A DNA stretch of 64,000 nucleotides from UBA4312 sp040266995 (GCA_040266995.1 JAWRHV010000014.1:90794-154793), one strand, 5' to 3'. Positions 48,876 through 58,741 are shown, counted from the first letter of the stretch. The notes: generated from the sequence alone by a model not told the origin. Numbers and translations are program-made.

Positions 48876-49727
48876 CTATTCCGGATCAATAAAGGAAGTA
48901 ATAACCGCTCCTTTATAAGTATCGTCGATATATTTCTGTACTTCATCTGAAGTAATGGCTTTGATCAAAGCCTGGATCTTTTCAGAATCTTCTGTTCCTT
49001 CTTTCACAACCAGGAAGTTTGTACGTAATACCGATGTTTCATCATCAAATTCTTCGATGGCCAATGCCGGATGGGATGCCGGTAAGTCTGCTTCCAATGC
49101 ATAGTTTCCGTTAATGACTGCTGCATCTACATCGGATAAAGCACGTGGCAATGTAGCCGCTTCTAGTTCGGTAATCTTGTAACCCTTTGGATTCACTTCC
49201 GCATTGTCATTGATTGCAGCTGCACTGTAATCATCGGTTTCTTCCAGGAAACCTTGCGAGATTAAGAACTGTACGGCACGGTCGCGGTTGTCTTCATCGT
49301 TCGGAACGGCAATTTCAGCTCCTTCCGGAATATCTTCGAGCTTTTCATATTTTTCAGAATAGATTCCCATTGGTTCAATATGAACACCCTTCGCTGCGAC
49401 AAGATGTAAACCACGAGATTCATTTTCTCCGTTCATATAGCCTAAGGTCTGATAGTAGTTAGCATCAATTTCGCCTTCTTCCAAAGAAGTATTCGGAAGA
49501 ACGTAATCGTTAAATTCAACAACTTCCAAAGTCCATCCGTCTTCAGCCAGCTTGTCTTTGACCACTTCGTTTAAGATCTGGGCATGAGGGACTGGTGTTG
49601 CCCCTACCGTAATGACTTTATCATCCTTTTCCGATGCATCGGAGCCAGTATCCGAAGAGCTTGAACCACAAGCAACCAAACTTGCTGCCAAACCAGCAGC
49701 CAACAATGCTTTAACTAATTTTTTCAT
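48876..49727 (-). CDS. metQ: Methionine-binding lipoprotein MetQ
   Basis: A 283-residue NLPA/MetQ lipoprotein. Signal peptide with lipobox SLVAC (residues 16-20). The mature protein has GATPVPHAQIL (about 42-52), the NYYQTLGYMNGENES and NGNYALEADLPASH motifs characteristic of MetQ ligand binding. Ribosome-binding site GGAGG. First gene downstream of the methionine T-box, 50 bp after its terminator. Confidence 0.95.
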   Translation of the reverse strand: MKKLVKALLAAGLAASLVACGSSSSDTGSDASEKDDKVITVGATPVPHAQILNEVVKDKLAEDGWTLEVVEFNDYVLPNTSLEEGEIDANYYQTLGYMNGENESRGLHLVAAKGVHIEPMGIYSEKYEKLEDIPEGAEIAVPNDEDNRDRAVQFLISQGFLEETDDYSAAAINDNAEVNPKGYKITELEAATLPRALSDVDAAVINGNYALEADLPASHPALAIEEFDDETSVLRTNFLVVKEGTEDSEKIQALIKAITSDEVQKYIDDTYKGAVITSFIDPE

Positions 49728-49776
49728 GCTTTCTTCCTCCTTCTGTCACTCTTGAAAAGGATCGTACCCTAAGCTT

Positions 49777-50034
49777 ATAAAAAGCACGCCAACTTAAGGA
49801 CGTGCTACCCGTGTTACCACCTTAATTCAAAATAACCTTACGATCATTTCCTCTTCAAGTACGCTGAAAATCAGTTATACTCTATTGCGATAACGGGCAA
49901 TTCCGGTGGAACCTACCTATCGACCCCACGACTCCCAGGCCATCTTCGACTGTCTCCTGCTTGTCTTATTGCACCAAACTAAGACTCTCTGTAAAGAGGA
50001 AACAATGTACTCTCCTGTTCTTTGTCTTTTTACA
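49777..50034 (-). promoter_or_regulatory. T-box leader (methionine specifier AUG) controlling metQNI
   Basis: On the minus strand, stem I contains the conserved AGAGAG and GGTGCAA distal elements. The specifier loop reads GAAG-ATG-G before CCTG, which pairs with CAGG, giving codon AUG. The antiterminator motif GGTGGTAACACGGG (plus-strand 49807-49823) is a T-box variant. A terminator with GCACG and CGTGC arms and five Ts occupies 49777-49806. Met-specific readthrough is expected on low charged tRNA-Met. The specifier was read by hand. Confidence 0.88.
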
Positions 50035-50040
50035 ATATCT

Positions 50041-50069
50041 ATTTTAGTCATATAGATTTGTTTTTTCAA
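50041..50069 (-). promoter_or_regulatory. Promoter of the metQNI T-box transcript
   Basis: Minus strand: -35 TTGAAA (50064-50069), 17-nt spacer, -10 TAAAAT (50041-50046). Confidence 0.75.
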
Positions 50070-50109
50070 ATATTGTTTATAAATAATTAGTTATAAATAT
50101 TTTTTATAA

Positions 50110-51780
50110 CTAGAATAGGCCGACGATCGTACCTTCTTGGTCAATATCCATGTTCAACGCCGAAGGATGAACCGGCAATCCCGGCATAGTCAATACTTTC
50201 CCTGTCAAGGCAACAATGAAACCGGCACCCAGGCTTGGACGAAGTTCACGAACTGTAATCGTAAAGCCTTTCGGACGTCCCATCTTCGATCCATCATCGG
50301 TCAGAGACATTTGTGTTTTTGCCATACAGATTGGCATTTTGCCCCATCCCATCGCATTAAATTCCTTGATCTGTGCCTGTGCTTCTTCGGTAAAGACGAC
50401 ATTTTCTGCTCCGTATACCTTCTTAGCAATGGCTTCCACCTTTTCTTCGATCGTTAAATCTGTATCGTATAATGGCGCATAGTTATTTTCCTGATCACAT
50501 AAGTCAATAACCTTCTGTGCCAGATCCAGAGCACCTTGACCACCTTTGGCCCATACCTGGGACAAGGACATCGGATGTCCGTTTTCCTGACACCAGTTTT
50601 CCAGCGCTTCGATTTCCTTTTCCGTATCTGTTGCAAATTCGTTGATGGCCACAATATATGGTAAGCCGAACTGCTGGATCGTATCGATGTGTTTGGCCAG
50701 GTTTTCACAACCTGCCAGCATGGCTTCCACATTTTCTTCCTTCAAATCTTCAAAGGCCACACCGCCATGCTGCTTCAAGGCACGGATGGTTGCCACGATA
50801 ACGACCGCATTTGGATGCAATCCAGCAAATCGACATTTGATATCCAAGAATTTTTCAGCTCCCAGATCAGCACCGAAACCAGCTTCTGTTACGGTATAAT
50901 CCGCTAAATGCAGACAAGCTTTTGTCGCAATCACGGAGTTACAACCATGAGCAATGTTGGCGAATGGTCCACCATGGATCAATACCGGATTATGCTCTAG
51001 AGTCTGTACGATGTTTGGCAGAATAGCATCTTTCATAACCATGGCCATGGCCCCTTGTATTCCTAAATCACGAACATAGACTGGTTTGCCATCATATGTA
51101 AAAGCCACCAGCATATTGGCAAAACGTTCTTTCAGATCCATTAAGTCGTTGGCCAGACATAAAGCTGCCATAACTTCACTGGCTACCGTAATGTTGAATC
51201 CGTCTACACGTTCGACTCCATTCACCTTAGATCCCTGTCCGATGGTAATCTGACGGAGAGTACGGTCATTCATATCCAGACAACGTTTAAAAGTGATTCG
51301 TTCCGGATCGATATTTAGAGGATTTCCCTGATAGATGGAGTTATCCAGACAAGCACTGACCAGGTTGTTGGCTGTCGTAATCGCATGCATATCCCCGGTA
51401 AAATGCAGGTTGATGTCTTCCATCGGTACCACCTGGGCATAGCCGCCGCCGGTCGCTCCGCCTTTTAAACCGAAGACCGGTCCTAAGCTTGGTTCTCGCA
51501 GTGCCATCATGGTTTTCTTTCCCAATACATTCAGCGCATCTCCCAATCCGACCGTTGTCGTACTCTTTCCTTCGCCCGCTTTGGTCGGATTGATCGCGGT
51601 AACCAGGATCAGTTTCCCTTCCGGTCGGGATTCCAGCTCACGGATGTAATCAAAGGAGAGCTTTCCTTTATACTTTCCGTAAGGTTCCAACGCTTCTTCC
51701 GGAATGCCGATCTTTGCCGCCACTTTCGCAATTGGTTCTAACTTCGTTTCCTGCGCAATCTCTAAATCTGTTTTAGCCAT
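50110..51780 (-). CDS. fhs: Formate--tetrahydrofolate ligase
   Basis: A 556-residue FTHFS that makes 10-formyl-THF from formate, THF and ATP. P-loop TKAGEGKSTTTVGLG (about residues 66-80), followed by LREPSLGPVFGLKGGATGGG, and the formate/THF motifs AMAMVMKDAILPN and VGFGADLGAEK-like TEAGFGADLGAEKFLD. The length and motifs are complete. Its ATG overlaps the purD stop by one base, so purine and one-carbon metabolism are coupled. A long non-coding stretch with the met promoter follows the gene. Confidence 0.97.
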   Translation of the reverse strand: MAKTDLEIAQETKLEPIAKVAAKIGIPEEALEPYGKYKGKLSFDYIRELESRPEGKLILVTAINPTKAGEGKSTTTVGLGDALNVLGKKTMMALREPSLGPVFGLKGGATGGGYAQVVPMEDINLHFTGDMHAITTANNLVSACLDNSIYQGNPLNIDPERITFKRCLDMNDRTLRQITIGQGSKVNGVERVDGFNITVASEVMAALCLANDLMDLKERFANMLVAFTYDGKPVYVRDLGIQGAMAMVMKDAILPNIVQTLEHNPVLIHGGPFANIAHGCNSVIATKACLHLADYTVTEAGFGADLGAEKFLDIKCRFAGLHPNAVVIVATIRALKQHGGVAFEDLKEENVEAMLAGCENLAKHIDTIQQFGLPYIVAINEFATDTEKEIEALENWCQENGHPMSLSQVWAKGGQGALDLAQKVIDLCDQENNYAPLYDTDLTIEEKVEAIAKKVYGAENVVFTEEAQAQIKEFNAMGWGKMPICMAKTQMSLTDDGSKMGRPKGFTITVRELRPSLGAGFIVALTGKVLTMPGLPVHPSALNMDIDQEGTIVGLF

Positions 51781-53015
51781 TAGTCCATATCCTTTCTTCC
51801 AATATCACTTCTGTAAAACAGTTCATCACAATGTATCTTCTTTACGGCTGCATACGTCTGATCAAATGCTTGTTCCAATGTATCTGCCAATGTGGTGACC
51901 ATCAGTACACGACCTCCGTCGGTTACCAGGTTTCCATCTGCCAGCTTTGTTCCCATATGGAAGACCATAGCTTCGCTGTCATCCACGCCTTTGATGACAG
52001 CCCCCTTGGTCGAGCTGGCCGGATAGTTTGTACTGGCCATCACAACTCCGTGGCTGACCTGATCGGTCCACCGTAAAGTTACTTCCTTACCCTCCAGCAC
52101 ATCCAACATAGCTTGTACAAAATCGCTTTCCAGACGAGGCAGAATGACCTCTGCTTCCGGATCGCCGAAACGAGCGTTGAACTCAATCGTCTTGACGCCG
52201 TTTTCTGTCTCCATTAAACCACCGTATAAGAAACCTTTGAAAGGAACCCCTTCCTGTACCATCGCTTTGGCCATTGGTACGATGATCTGGTCCATGGCTT
52301 CCTGTTTCAATGCCGGTGTGATCCGTTTTACCGGGGAATAGGAACCCATGCCTCCGGTATTGGGTCCTTTATCACCATCACTTACCGGTTTATGATCCTG
52401 AGCCACTTCCAAAGGAATGACAAGATCTTTATTTACTAAACAAATCAATGAGAATTCAAAACCTGTTAAACATTCTTCGATGACAACCTTATTGCCCTTG
52501 ATCGCAAACGCAATTTTCAAGGCTTCCAGCGCTTCGTCTTCACTCTGCGCTACCGTTACCCCTTTACCGGCTTTTAGCCCGTCTTCCTTGATAACGATCG
52601 GCGCTCCCTGCTCCTTGACATAAGCCGCTGCTTCATCGTATTGATCAAAGGTCCGGTAAGCCGCTGTCGGAATATTGTATTTTGCCATGATGTTCTTGGC
52701 AAAGTCCTTGCTGGATTCCACCTGTGTCGCCGCTTGGCTCGGTCCGAAGATCTTCAGTCCCTCTTTTTCAAAAGCGTCGACGATTCCCAGTGCCAGTGTA
52801 GCCTCCGGTCCGACCACAGTCAGATCGATGGCTTCCTGTTTCGCAAAAGCCACTAAGCCGTCCACATCGCTGTCCGAAATGTTGACACATTCACTGATGG
52901 CTGCCATACCCGGGTTGCCAGGTGCACTGTATAGCTGTGTACAAAGCGGTGATTTCGAGCATGCCAAGGCCAGCGCATGTTCCCGACCACCTTTTCCTAC
53001 TACAAGAATCTTCAT
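51780..53015 (-). CDS. purD: Phosphoribosylamine--glycine ligase
   Basis: A 411-residue GAR synthetase, second step of de novo purine synthesis. ATP-grasp domain with GKGGREHALA at the N-terminus (residues 7-16), PIVIKEDGLKAGKGVTVA, FEFSLICLVN and NTGGMGSYSP. Glycine/PRA-binding NARFGDPE. It is on the same strand as fhs with a one-base overlap. Ribosome-binding site GAGG. Other pur genes are not in the window. Confidence 0.97.
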   Translation of the reverse strand: MKILVVGKGGREHALALACSKSPLCTQLYSAPGNPGMAAISECVNISDSDVDGLVAFAKQEAIDLTVVGPEATLALGIVDAFEKEGLKIFGPSQAATQVESSKDFAKNIMAKYNIPTAAYRTFDQYDEAAAYVKEQGAPIVIKEDGLKAGKGVTVAQSEDEALEALKIAFAIKGNKVVIEECLTGFEFSLICLVNKDLVIPLEVAQDHKPVSDGDKGPNTGGMGSYSPVKRITPALKQEAMDQIIVPMAKAMVQEGVPFKGFLYGGLMETENGVKTIEFNARFGDPEAEVILPRLESDFVQAMLDVLEGKEVTLRWTDQVSHGVVMASTNYPASSTKGAVIKGVDDSEAMVFHMGTKLADGNLVTDGGRVLMVTTLADTLEQAFDQTYAAVKKIHCDELFYRSDIGRKDMD

Positions 53016-53055
53016 TTCTTTGTCCTCTTTTCTTTTTACGCATATATTCTACCAA

Positions 53056-53078
53056 AATAAAAAAGGCCTTTCGACCTT
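53056..53078 (-). terminator. Terminator after rubrerythrin
   Basis: Minus-strand AAGGTC and GGCCTT arms with a GAAA tetraloop (one G-U pair) precede six Ts. Confidence 0.7.
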
Positions 53079-53092
53079 CTTTATGAATAATA

Positions 53093-53626
53093 TTAATAAT
53101 TTTTAGCTTCCGGCTGGAAAGCAGACTGTGGATAACCACATACCGGACATTTTTTCGGTGCTTTGGCGCCTGTGTACTTGAAACCACAGATGCTGCATAC
53201 CCACGTTGTTTCTTCTTCCTTGGCATACACAGCTTCCTTTTCTACATTATCCAACAATGCCAGATATCTTTCTTCGTGGTGTTTTTCAATTTCAGCCACC
53301 TTATCGAATTTGAACGCAATTTGCGTAAATCCTTCTTCACGGGCAATGTCCGCAAATTCCTTGTACATTTCTGTCCATTCATAGTTTTCACCCGCTGCAG
53401 CCGCTTTTAAGTTTTCCGCTGTATTTCCGATACCCCCTAAGGCATCAAACCATAAACGAGCATGCTCCTGCTCATTTCTTGCGGTTTCCAAAAAGATGTC
53501 CGCAATCTGATCCAACCCTTCCTGTTTGGCGATTTCAGCAAAATACGTATACTTGTTGCGTGCCTGGGATTCTCCCGCAAAAGCAGTCTGCAAATTTTTT
53601 TCTGTTTTTGTTCCTTTTAAATCCAT
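53093..53626 (-). CDS. rbr: Rubrerythrin
   Basis: A 177-residue rubrerythrin, a peroxide-reducing non-haem di-iron protein of anaerobes. Ferritin-like domain with ESQARNKYTYFA, ARNEQEHARLW and EKHHEERY (di-iron ligands E/H, about residues 19-135). The C-terminal rubredoxin-like domain has CSICGFKYTG and CPVCGYP. Ribosome-binding site GGAG. A TATAAT lies upstream, and a palindromic GTTAGGATATCCTTAC element sits near 53698-53713. It stands alone between purD and tRNA-Pro. Redox regulation is likely but the regulator is unknown. Confidence 0.96.
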   Translation of the reverse strand: MDLKGTKTEKNLQTAFAGESQARNKYTYFAEIAKQEGLDQIADIFLETARNEQEHARLWFDALGGIGNTAENLKAAAAGENYEWTEMYKEFADIAREEGFTQIAFKFDKVAEIEKHHEERYLALLDNVEKEAVYAKEEETTWVCSICGFKYTGAKAPKKCPVCGYPQSAFQPEAKNY

Positions 53627-53784
53627 ATTTGTTCTCCTTCTTTTTCCACATTATATCAAAGGTATTCTTAAAATATGACCTCGATGACCTCGTTTTCGTT
53701 AGGATATCCTTACTTAAAATAGATTCCTTTTCTCAATAAAAAAATTCTATCTTTTTTTCTAAGAACGTGCTATTATACTCTCAC

Positions 53785-53861
<77 letters not shown>

Positions 53862-53871
53862 TGTAAAAGAT

Positions 53872-53905
53872 AAAGGATGTACCTGTCAGGTTACATCCTT
53901 TTTTC
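53872..53905. terminator. Bidirectional terminator between tRNA-Pro and lgt
   Basis: AAGGATGT and ACATCCTT arms with additional ACC/GGT pairs across a bulged T, followed by a run of six Ts on the plus strand. Confidence 0.8.
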
Positions 53906-54970
53906 TTACCATATTTTCAGATCATTCCATGTCCTTGGCTGATCGAAGATCGTATCCGTATATTCCGTCACTGTCTGACACGCATGCAGATCCGGGTTCG
54001 TCGATATTGAATACAGCGCCAGCTCTTTTGCCCGTTGTACCCCTTGTTCCGTTTCAGTAAGATAAACCACATTGTCCCTTCCTTTCTCTTTACAGAAGTC
54101 CAGGATCTCTTCTGTGGTAGATGCCTTGCCATCCACAGTCATGTTTATATCCATTTCCTTTTCGCATAGAATGATTGGCTTTTTATACCAGTGAAATACC
54201 TTATGCCAAATTCCCAACATACCCAATATGCCAAAAAGAACAGCCACTAAGGAAATGACCTGTGCCATCTTTAAAGGCCCCAACATCAAAGAATCGGTTC
54301 GAAAGCCTTCCACAAAGAAACGCACACATCCATACCAGATCATATACGCAAAACCGGCATCGCCCTGTCGCTTCATCCATCTCTTCCTATACAACAAAGT
54401 GATAAAAAGAAATCCCAGCACATTCAACGCGCTCTCATACAGAAATGTCGGCTGCCGGTAAGCCCCGCTGATATACATCTGTTTTTTGATAAAAGCCGGG
54501 AAATGATCAAAGTAGCTCTCCGCTACGATATTTCCAAAGGCCTCCTGGTTGGCAAAGTTTCCCCAGCGTCCGAGTGCCTGGGCCATCAAGACGTTGGGCA
54601 TAATACAGTCAAACATGCGAAGAAAGGAGATCTTCTTCCGTTTAAAGTAAATATAGCTGAACAACACGCCGGCAATCAAACCGCCATGAATGGCCAGCCC
54701 TCCCTTCCATACCGCGATGATATCGGAAGGATACTGACGATAGTACGACCATTGAAAGAGCACGTAATAAAGACGAGCCCCTACGATTCCGCACAACAAC
54801 ATCGGAAACAAGTAATCCTCCAGGATCTCGGTGGCATATTTCCATCTTTTCATGGTTCGCTGGCTCAGCCAATACGCAAGGAAAGCGCCCGTCAGAATAC
54901 AGAGCGCATACCAGGTCACCTGAAACGGACCAATCTGCAGAAAGACCTTAGAGGTCGGTAACACACTCAT
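53906..54970 (-). CDS. lgt: Prolipoprotein diacylglyceryl transferase with an extra C-terminal domain
   Basis: A 354-residue Lgt, about 75-90 residues longer than usual. The standard part (residues 1-265) has seven hydrophobic segments, the phosphatidylglycerol-binding motif LGRWGNFANQEAFG and a second GCVRFFVEGFRTDSL. It transfers diacylglycerol to the lipobox cysteine, as required by the trpX and metQ lipoproteins here. The extra tail (VVYLTETEQGVQRAKELALY, TVTEYTDTIF) is soluble-like and I do not recognise it. The ATG lies inside the hprK end (23-bp overlap) behind GGAGAAG, giving the usual hprK-lgt operon. Confidence 0.92.
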   Translation of the reverse strand: MSVLPTSKVFLQIGPFQVTWYALCILTGAFLAYWLSQRTMKRWKYATEILEDYLFPMLLCGIVGARLYYVLFQWSYYRQYPSDIIAVWKGGLAIHGGLIAGVLFSYIYFKRKKISFLRMFDCIMPNVLMAQALGRWGNFANQEAFGNIVAESYFDHFPAFIKKQMYISGAYRQPTFLYESALNVLGFLFITLLYRKRWMKRQGDAGFAYMIWYGCVRFFVEGFRTDSLMLGPLKMAQVISLVAVLFGILGMLGIWHKVFHWYKKPIILCEKEMDINMTVDGKASTTEEILDFCKEKGRDNVVYLTETEQGVQRAKELALYSISTNPDLHACQTVTEYTDTIFDQPRTWNDLKIW

Positions 54971-55913
54971 CGTTTTCTTCTCCTGTCATCCGGTTCCGTT
55001 CAATTTTCTCGATGACACGCTCTTCAAACTCTTTGGCTGAATCGATACCGCTTTTGATCAAAAGATAATTGGTCACCGCGGTTTCAATAATGGTTGCCAT
55101 CGGACGTCCGGAGGATACCGGGATCCGCATCTTTAAGATCTTGATACCAAAGATATCTGTATATTCCTTGTCTTCGATCCCCACACGGTCATATTCCTTT
55201 GCGTCATCAAAGGGTTCCAAAACGATATGTAAACCGATGTGCACACTGGAGGCATACGAACCGGCACCGAACATCCGTGGTACGTTGATAATACCGACAC
55301 CACGCATTTCCATAAATCCCTTTAACAAATCCGGTGTTCTACCCAATAAGGTATTGTGAATGTGATAACAGTCCACCCGGTCATCGGCAATCAGCTGATG
55401 GCCTCGTTTGATCAATTCCAGGGCAATTTCGCTTTTTCCCATGCCGGATTTTCCCGTAATCAATACACCGACACCGAAAATACGCAGCAGTTCTCCATGA
55501 ATGATCATGGATTCCGCTAAACGCTCATCCAAAAAGTTCGTAATGCCGATGACGACACGGGAGGTTTTTGTATGGCTTCGGAAAACCGGAAAATTCTTAC
55601 GTTCCGCAATTTCGATCAATATCTCCGGAATCTCCAGACCTTCGCTGACGACGATGCATGGAATCTGTTTCTTTGTCAGATATTCGAAAGAACGACGCTG
55701 TGCCACTTCATCCATGAACTCGGCAATAAAGCGACTTTCCTTTTCCCCTAAAACCACGATTCTTGAAGGAACCGGATCCGGCAGATACCCCGCCAGTTCC
55801 AGTCCGGGACGATTGGTGTCCCCCAGAACAACCTCTCTGTATAAGCTTTCCTGGTCACCGACGATCTGTTCCCATTCAAATTCTTCCGCTAAGTCTTTTA
55901 CAAATACTTTCAT
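54948..55913 (-). CDS. hprK: HPr kinase/phosphorylase
   Basis: A 321-residue bifunctional enzyme that phosphorylates HPr on Ser-46 in response to glycolytic intermediates and ATP, controlling carbon catabolite repression, and reverses the reaction with phosphate. Walker A is GKSGMGKSE (about residues 154-162), followed by IADDRVDCYHIHN. The HPrK signature region GVGIINVPRMFGAG lies near 206. The first gene product of the minus-strand run is UvrA, whose stop overlaps this ATG by 4 bp. The lgt gene overlaps its 3' end. Confidence 0.96.
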   Translation of the reverse strand: MKVFVKDLAEEFEWEQIVGDQESLYREVVLGDTNRPGLELAGYLPDPVPSRIVVLGEKESRFIAEFMDEVAQRRSFEYLTKKQIPCIVVSEGLEIPEILIEIAERKNFPVFRSHTKTSRVVIGITNFLDERLAESMIIHGELLRIFGVGVLITGKSGMGKSEIALELIKRGHQLIADDRVDCYHIHNTLLGRTPDLLKGFMEMRGVGIINVPRMFGAGSYASSVHIGLHIVLEPFDDAKEYDRVGIEDKEYTDIFGIKILKMRIPVSSGRPMATIIETAVTNYLLIKSGIDSAKEFEERVIEKIERNRMTGEENDECVTDL

Positions 55914-58741
55914 TTCGATTTACCCCGTTCTAATATCGGTTTCAAATATTGTCCGGTAAAGCTCTCTTCCACCTTGGCCACTTTCTCCGGTGTTCCCGTA
56001 CACACAACGGTTCCTCCTTCGTCGCCACCTTCCGGTCCCATATCGATGATCCAGTCCGCGCACTTGATGACATCCAGGTTGTGTTCGATCACCAGCACGG
56101 TATCCCCGTGATCCACAAGCCTCTGTAAAACGTCGATCAGCTTATTGACATCATCGCTATGTAAACCGGTGGTCGGTTCATCCAGCACAAAGATCGTTTT
56201 TCCGGTTGCTTTTTTCTGTAATTCACTGGCTAATTTGACACGTTGTGCCTCTCCACCGGACAAGGTAGTGGCACTTTGGCCCAGCTTAATATAGGATAGA
56301 CCTACATCGTATAAGGTCTGCAGCTTATGGCGGATCTTCGCTACCGGTTCAAAGAAGGTCAACGCTTCATCCACCGTCATATCGAGCACATCCGCAATGG
56401 TTTTTCCTTTATATTTAACTTGTAAGGTTTCTTCATTGTAGCGTGTTCCCCCACATTGGTCACACACCACATAGACATCTGGTAAAAACTGCATGGAGAT
56501 CCGCAGGATCCCGTCCCCCTGGCATGCTTCACAGCGTCCTCCCTTCACATTAAAGGAGAAACGGCTTTTATCGTATCCCAGCAGTTTCGCTTCCTTGGTC
56601 TGGGCATACAAAGCGCGGATATCATCAAAGACACCCGTATACGTCGCCGGGTTGGAACGTGGTGTTCGTCCAATCGGATCCTGTCCGATCTCTACCACCT
56701 TATCAATATTTTCCAAGCCCCTTATTTCTTTACATTGTCCCGCCGTCACATGCAGCTTACCCAGTTGTTTCTGTACGCCACGCGTAAACACTTCGGTTAC
56801 CAGAGAAGATTTTCCCGATCCGGATACGCCGGTCACAACCGTAAAGGTTCCTAATTTTATATCCACACTGACATTCTTCAGGTTATTCTGGCTCGCTTTG
56901 ACGATGCGAACCTTCTTTCCGTTTCCTTTGCGTCGCGCCTTCGGAATTTCAATGGCTTTCCGCCCGCTGAGATACGCACCGGTAATGGATTCCGTACAAT
57001 GCATGACTTCTTCCTGGGTTCCGGCCACAACGATTTCGCCACCATGTACACCGGCTCCCGGTCCTACATCCACGATATAATCGCTGGCCCGCATGGTATC
57101 TTCATCATGCTCTACCACGATCAATGTATTTCCCAGATCCCGCATTTCCTTTAAGGCGCCGATCAAACGGTCATTATCTCTTTGATGAAGACCGATGCTC
57201 GGTTCATCCAAGACATACATGACACCGGTCAGCTTGGAACCGATCTGGGTAGCCAGACGGATCCGCTGGGCTTCGCCCCCGCTTAAAGAACCCGCCAAAC
57301 GGTTCAACGCCAGATAGTTTAATCCCACATGATCCAAAAATTCCAGGCGGTTGGAAATTTCCTTTATGATCAGATTGGCAATCTGACTCTGGGTATCATC
57401 CAACTGCAGACTTTGCATGAACAAACGCGCATCCTTGATGCTCATCTGGGTCCATTCAAAGATATTCTTTTTCCCTACCTGTACGCTTAATGCCTGCTCA
57501 TTCAAACGAGCGCCATGACAGGTTGGACATTCCTGGTCGGAAATGAACGAACCGTACCATTCCCGGGAAAACGCCGAAGAGGTTTCCTGATACCGCCGTT
57601 CGATCATCGGACAGACCCCTTCAATGTATTCCAGCTTGGACTGCGTAATGCCCGATCTGGAATACAAGGTATACGCAATCGGTACATCCGATCCATATAA
57701 TAAATAATTCAACTTTTTCTTATTGATCTTTTTGATCGGCATCTCCATGTCGATTTCATAATAATCGATCAATGCTTTGATGCGCTGCCATTCCAGGTTT
57801 TCCGTATTTACTATATTCTTATAATAACGGATCCCTCCTTCGGCAATGGATTTCGAAGTGTCCGGAATTAACAGCTCCAGGTCTACCTTCTGGGTAATTC
57901 CCAATCCTTTACACGTCGGACAGGCACCAAAAGGCGCATTAAAGGAAAACAGCTTCGGCTCCAACTGCGGGACGGAGAAACCGCATATTTTACATGCGTA
58001 GTTCGAAGAGAACAACGTCTCCTTTTCCTTGGTCAGTAAAATGGCCAGGCCATTGCTGAGCTTTAACGCCGTTTCCAGGGAATCATAGAATCGCGAACGA
58101 TTGTCCTTGCGCACGATACGGTCCACCACCGCTTCAATCGTGTGTTTTTTATTCTTTTCCAGTTCCCCGATTTCTTCAATATATTGAATTTCACCATCTA
58201 CCCGGGCACGAACGAACCCTTCCGACATCAGTTGATTCAATGTCGGTTTATGCGTTCCTTTTTTCCCGGATACCATCGGACTTAAAATCGTACATCGTGT
58301 TCCTTCCGGCAGCTCCATGATCTTATCCACCATTTCCGTAATGGTATTTCCTTTGATCGGAATATGGTGATTCGGACAATAGGGTACCCCGATCCGGGCA
58401 TACATCAGACGCAGATAATCATAGATCTCCGTTGCTGTTCCTACCGTTGAACGCGGATTGTTGGAAGTCGTCTTCTGATCGATGGCAATCGCCGGCGATA
58501 ACCCCGTAATTTCATCCACATCCGGTTTTTCACTGTTGCCTAAAAACTGACGGGCATACGAAGACAAAGACTCCATATATCGTCTTTGTCCTTCCGCATA
58601 AATGGTATCAAAGGCCAGCGAGCTCTTTCCAGAACCGGAGACACCGGTCAAAATCACAAACTGTTCCTTGGGAATCTTTATATCTATATTTTTTAAATTG
58701 TTTTCACGTGCTCCACGTATTGTTATATATTTCTGTACCAT
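55910..58741 (-). CDS. uvrA: Excinuclease ABC subunit A
   Basis: A 943-residue UvrA, the damage-recognition ATPase of nucleotide excision repair. Two ABC ATPase modules with Walker A GVSGSGKSS (residues 33-41 and about 640), signatures SLSGGEAQRIRLA and TLSGGEAQRVKLA, and Walker B VYVLDEPS and IFVLDEPTTG. Zinc modules CKICGF ... CPTCKG and CEACQG ... CDQCGG are intact. Length and order are standard. It starts an operon with hprK-lgt (ATGA overlap). No uvrB lies within the window. Confidence 0.97.
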   Translation of the reverse strand: MVQKYITIRGARENNLKNIDIKIPKEQFVILTGVSGSGKSSLAFDTIYAEGQRRYMESLSSYARQFLGNSEKPDVDEITGLSPAIAIDQKTTSNNPRSTVGTATEIYDYLRLMYARIGVPYCPNHHIPIKGNTITEMVDKIMELPEGTRCTILSPMVSGKKGTHKPTLNQLMSEGFVRARVDGEIQYIEEIGELEKNKKHTIEAVVDRIVRKDNRSRFYDSLETALKLSNGLAILLTKEKETLFSSNYACKICGFSVPQLEPKLFSFNAPFGACPTCKGLGITQKVDLELLIPDTSKSIAEGGIRYYKNIVNTENLEWQRIKALIDYYEIDMEMPIKKINKKKLNYLLYGSDVPIAYTLYSRSGITQSKLEYIEGVCPMIERRYQETSSAFSREWYGSFISDQECPTCHGARLNEQALSVQVGKKNIFEWTQMSIKDARLFMQSLQLDDTQSQIANLIIKEISNRLEFLDHVGLNYLALNRLAGSLSGGEAQRIRLATQIGSKLTGVMYVLDEPSIGLHQRDNDRLIGALKEMRDLGNTLIVVEHDEDTMRASDYIVDVGPGAGVHGGEIVVAGTQEEVMHCTESITGAYLSGRKAIEIPKARRKGNGKKVRIVKASQNNLKNVSVDIKLGTFTVVTGVSGSGKSSLVTEVFTRGVQKQLGKLHVTAGQCKEIRGLENIDKVVEIGQDPIGRTPRSNPATYTGVFDDIRALYAQTKEAKLLGYDKSRFSFNVKGGRCEACQGDGILRISMQFLPDVYVVCDQCGGTRYNEETLQVKYKGKTIADVLDMTVDEALTFFEPVAKIRHKLQTLYDVGLSYIKLGQSATTLSGGEAQRVKLASELQKKATGKTIFVLDEPTTGLHSDDVNKLIDVLQRLVDHGDTVLVIEHNLDVIKCADWIIDMGPEGGDEGGTVVCTGTPEKVAKVEESFTGQYLKPILERGKSK

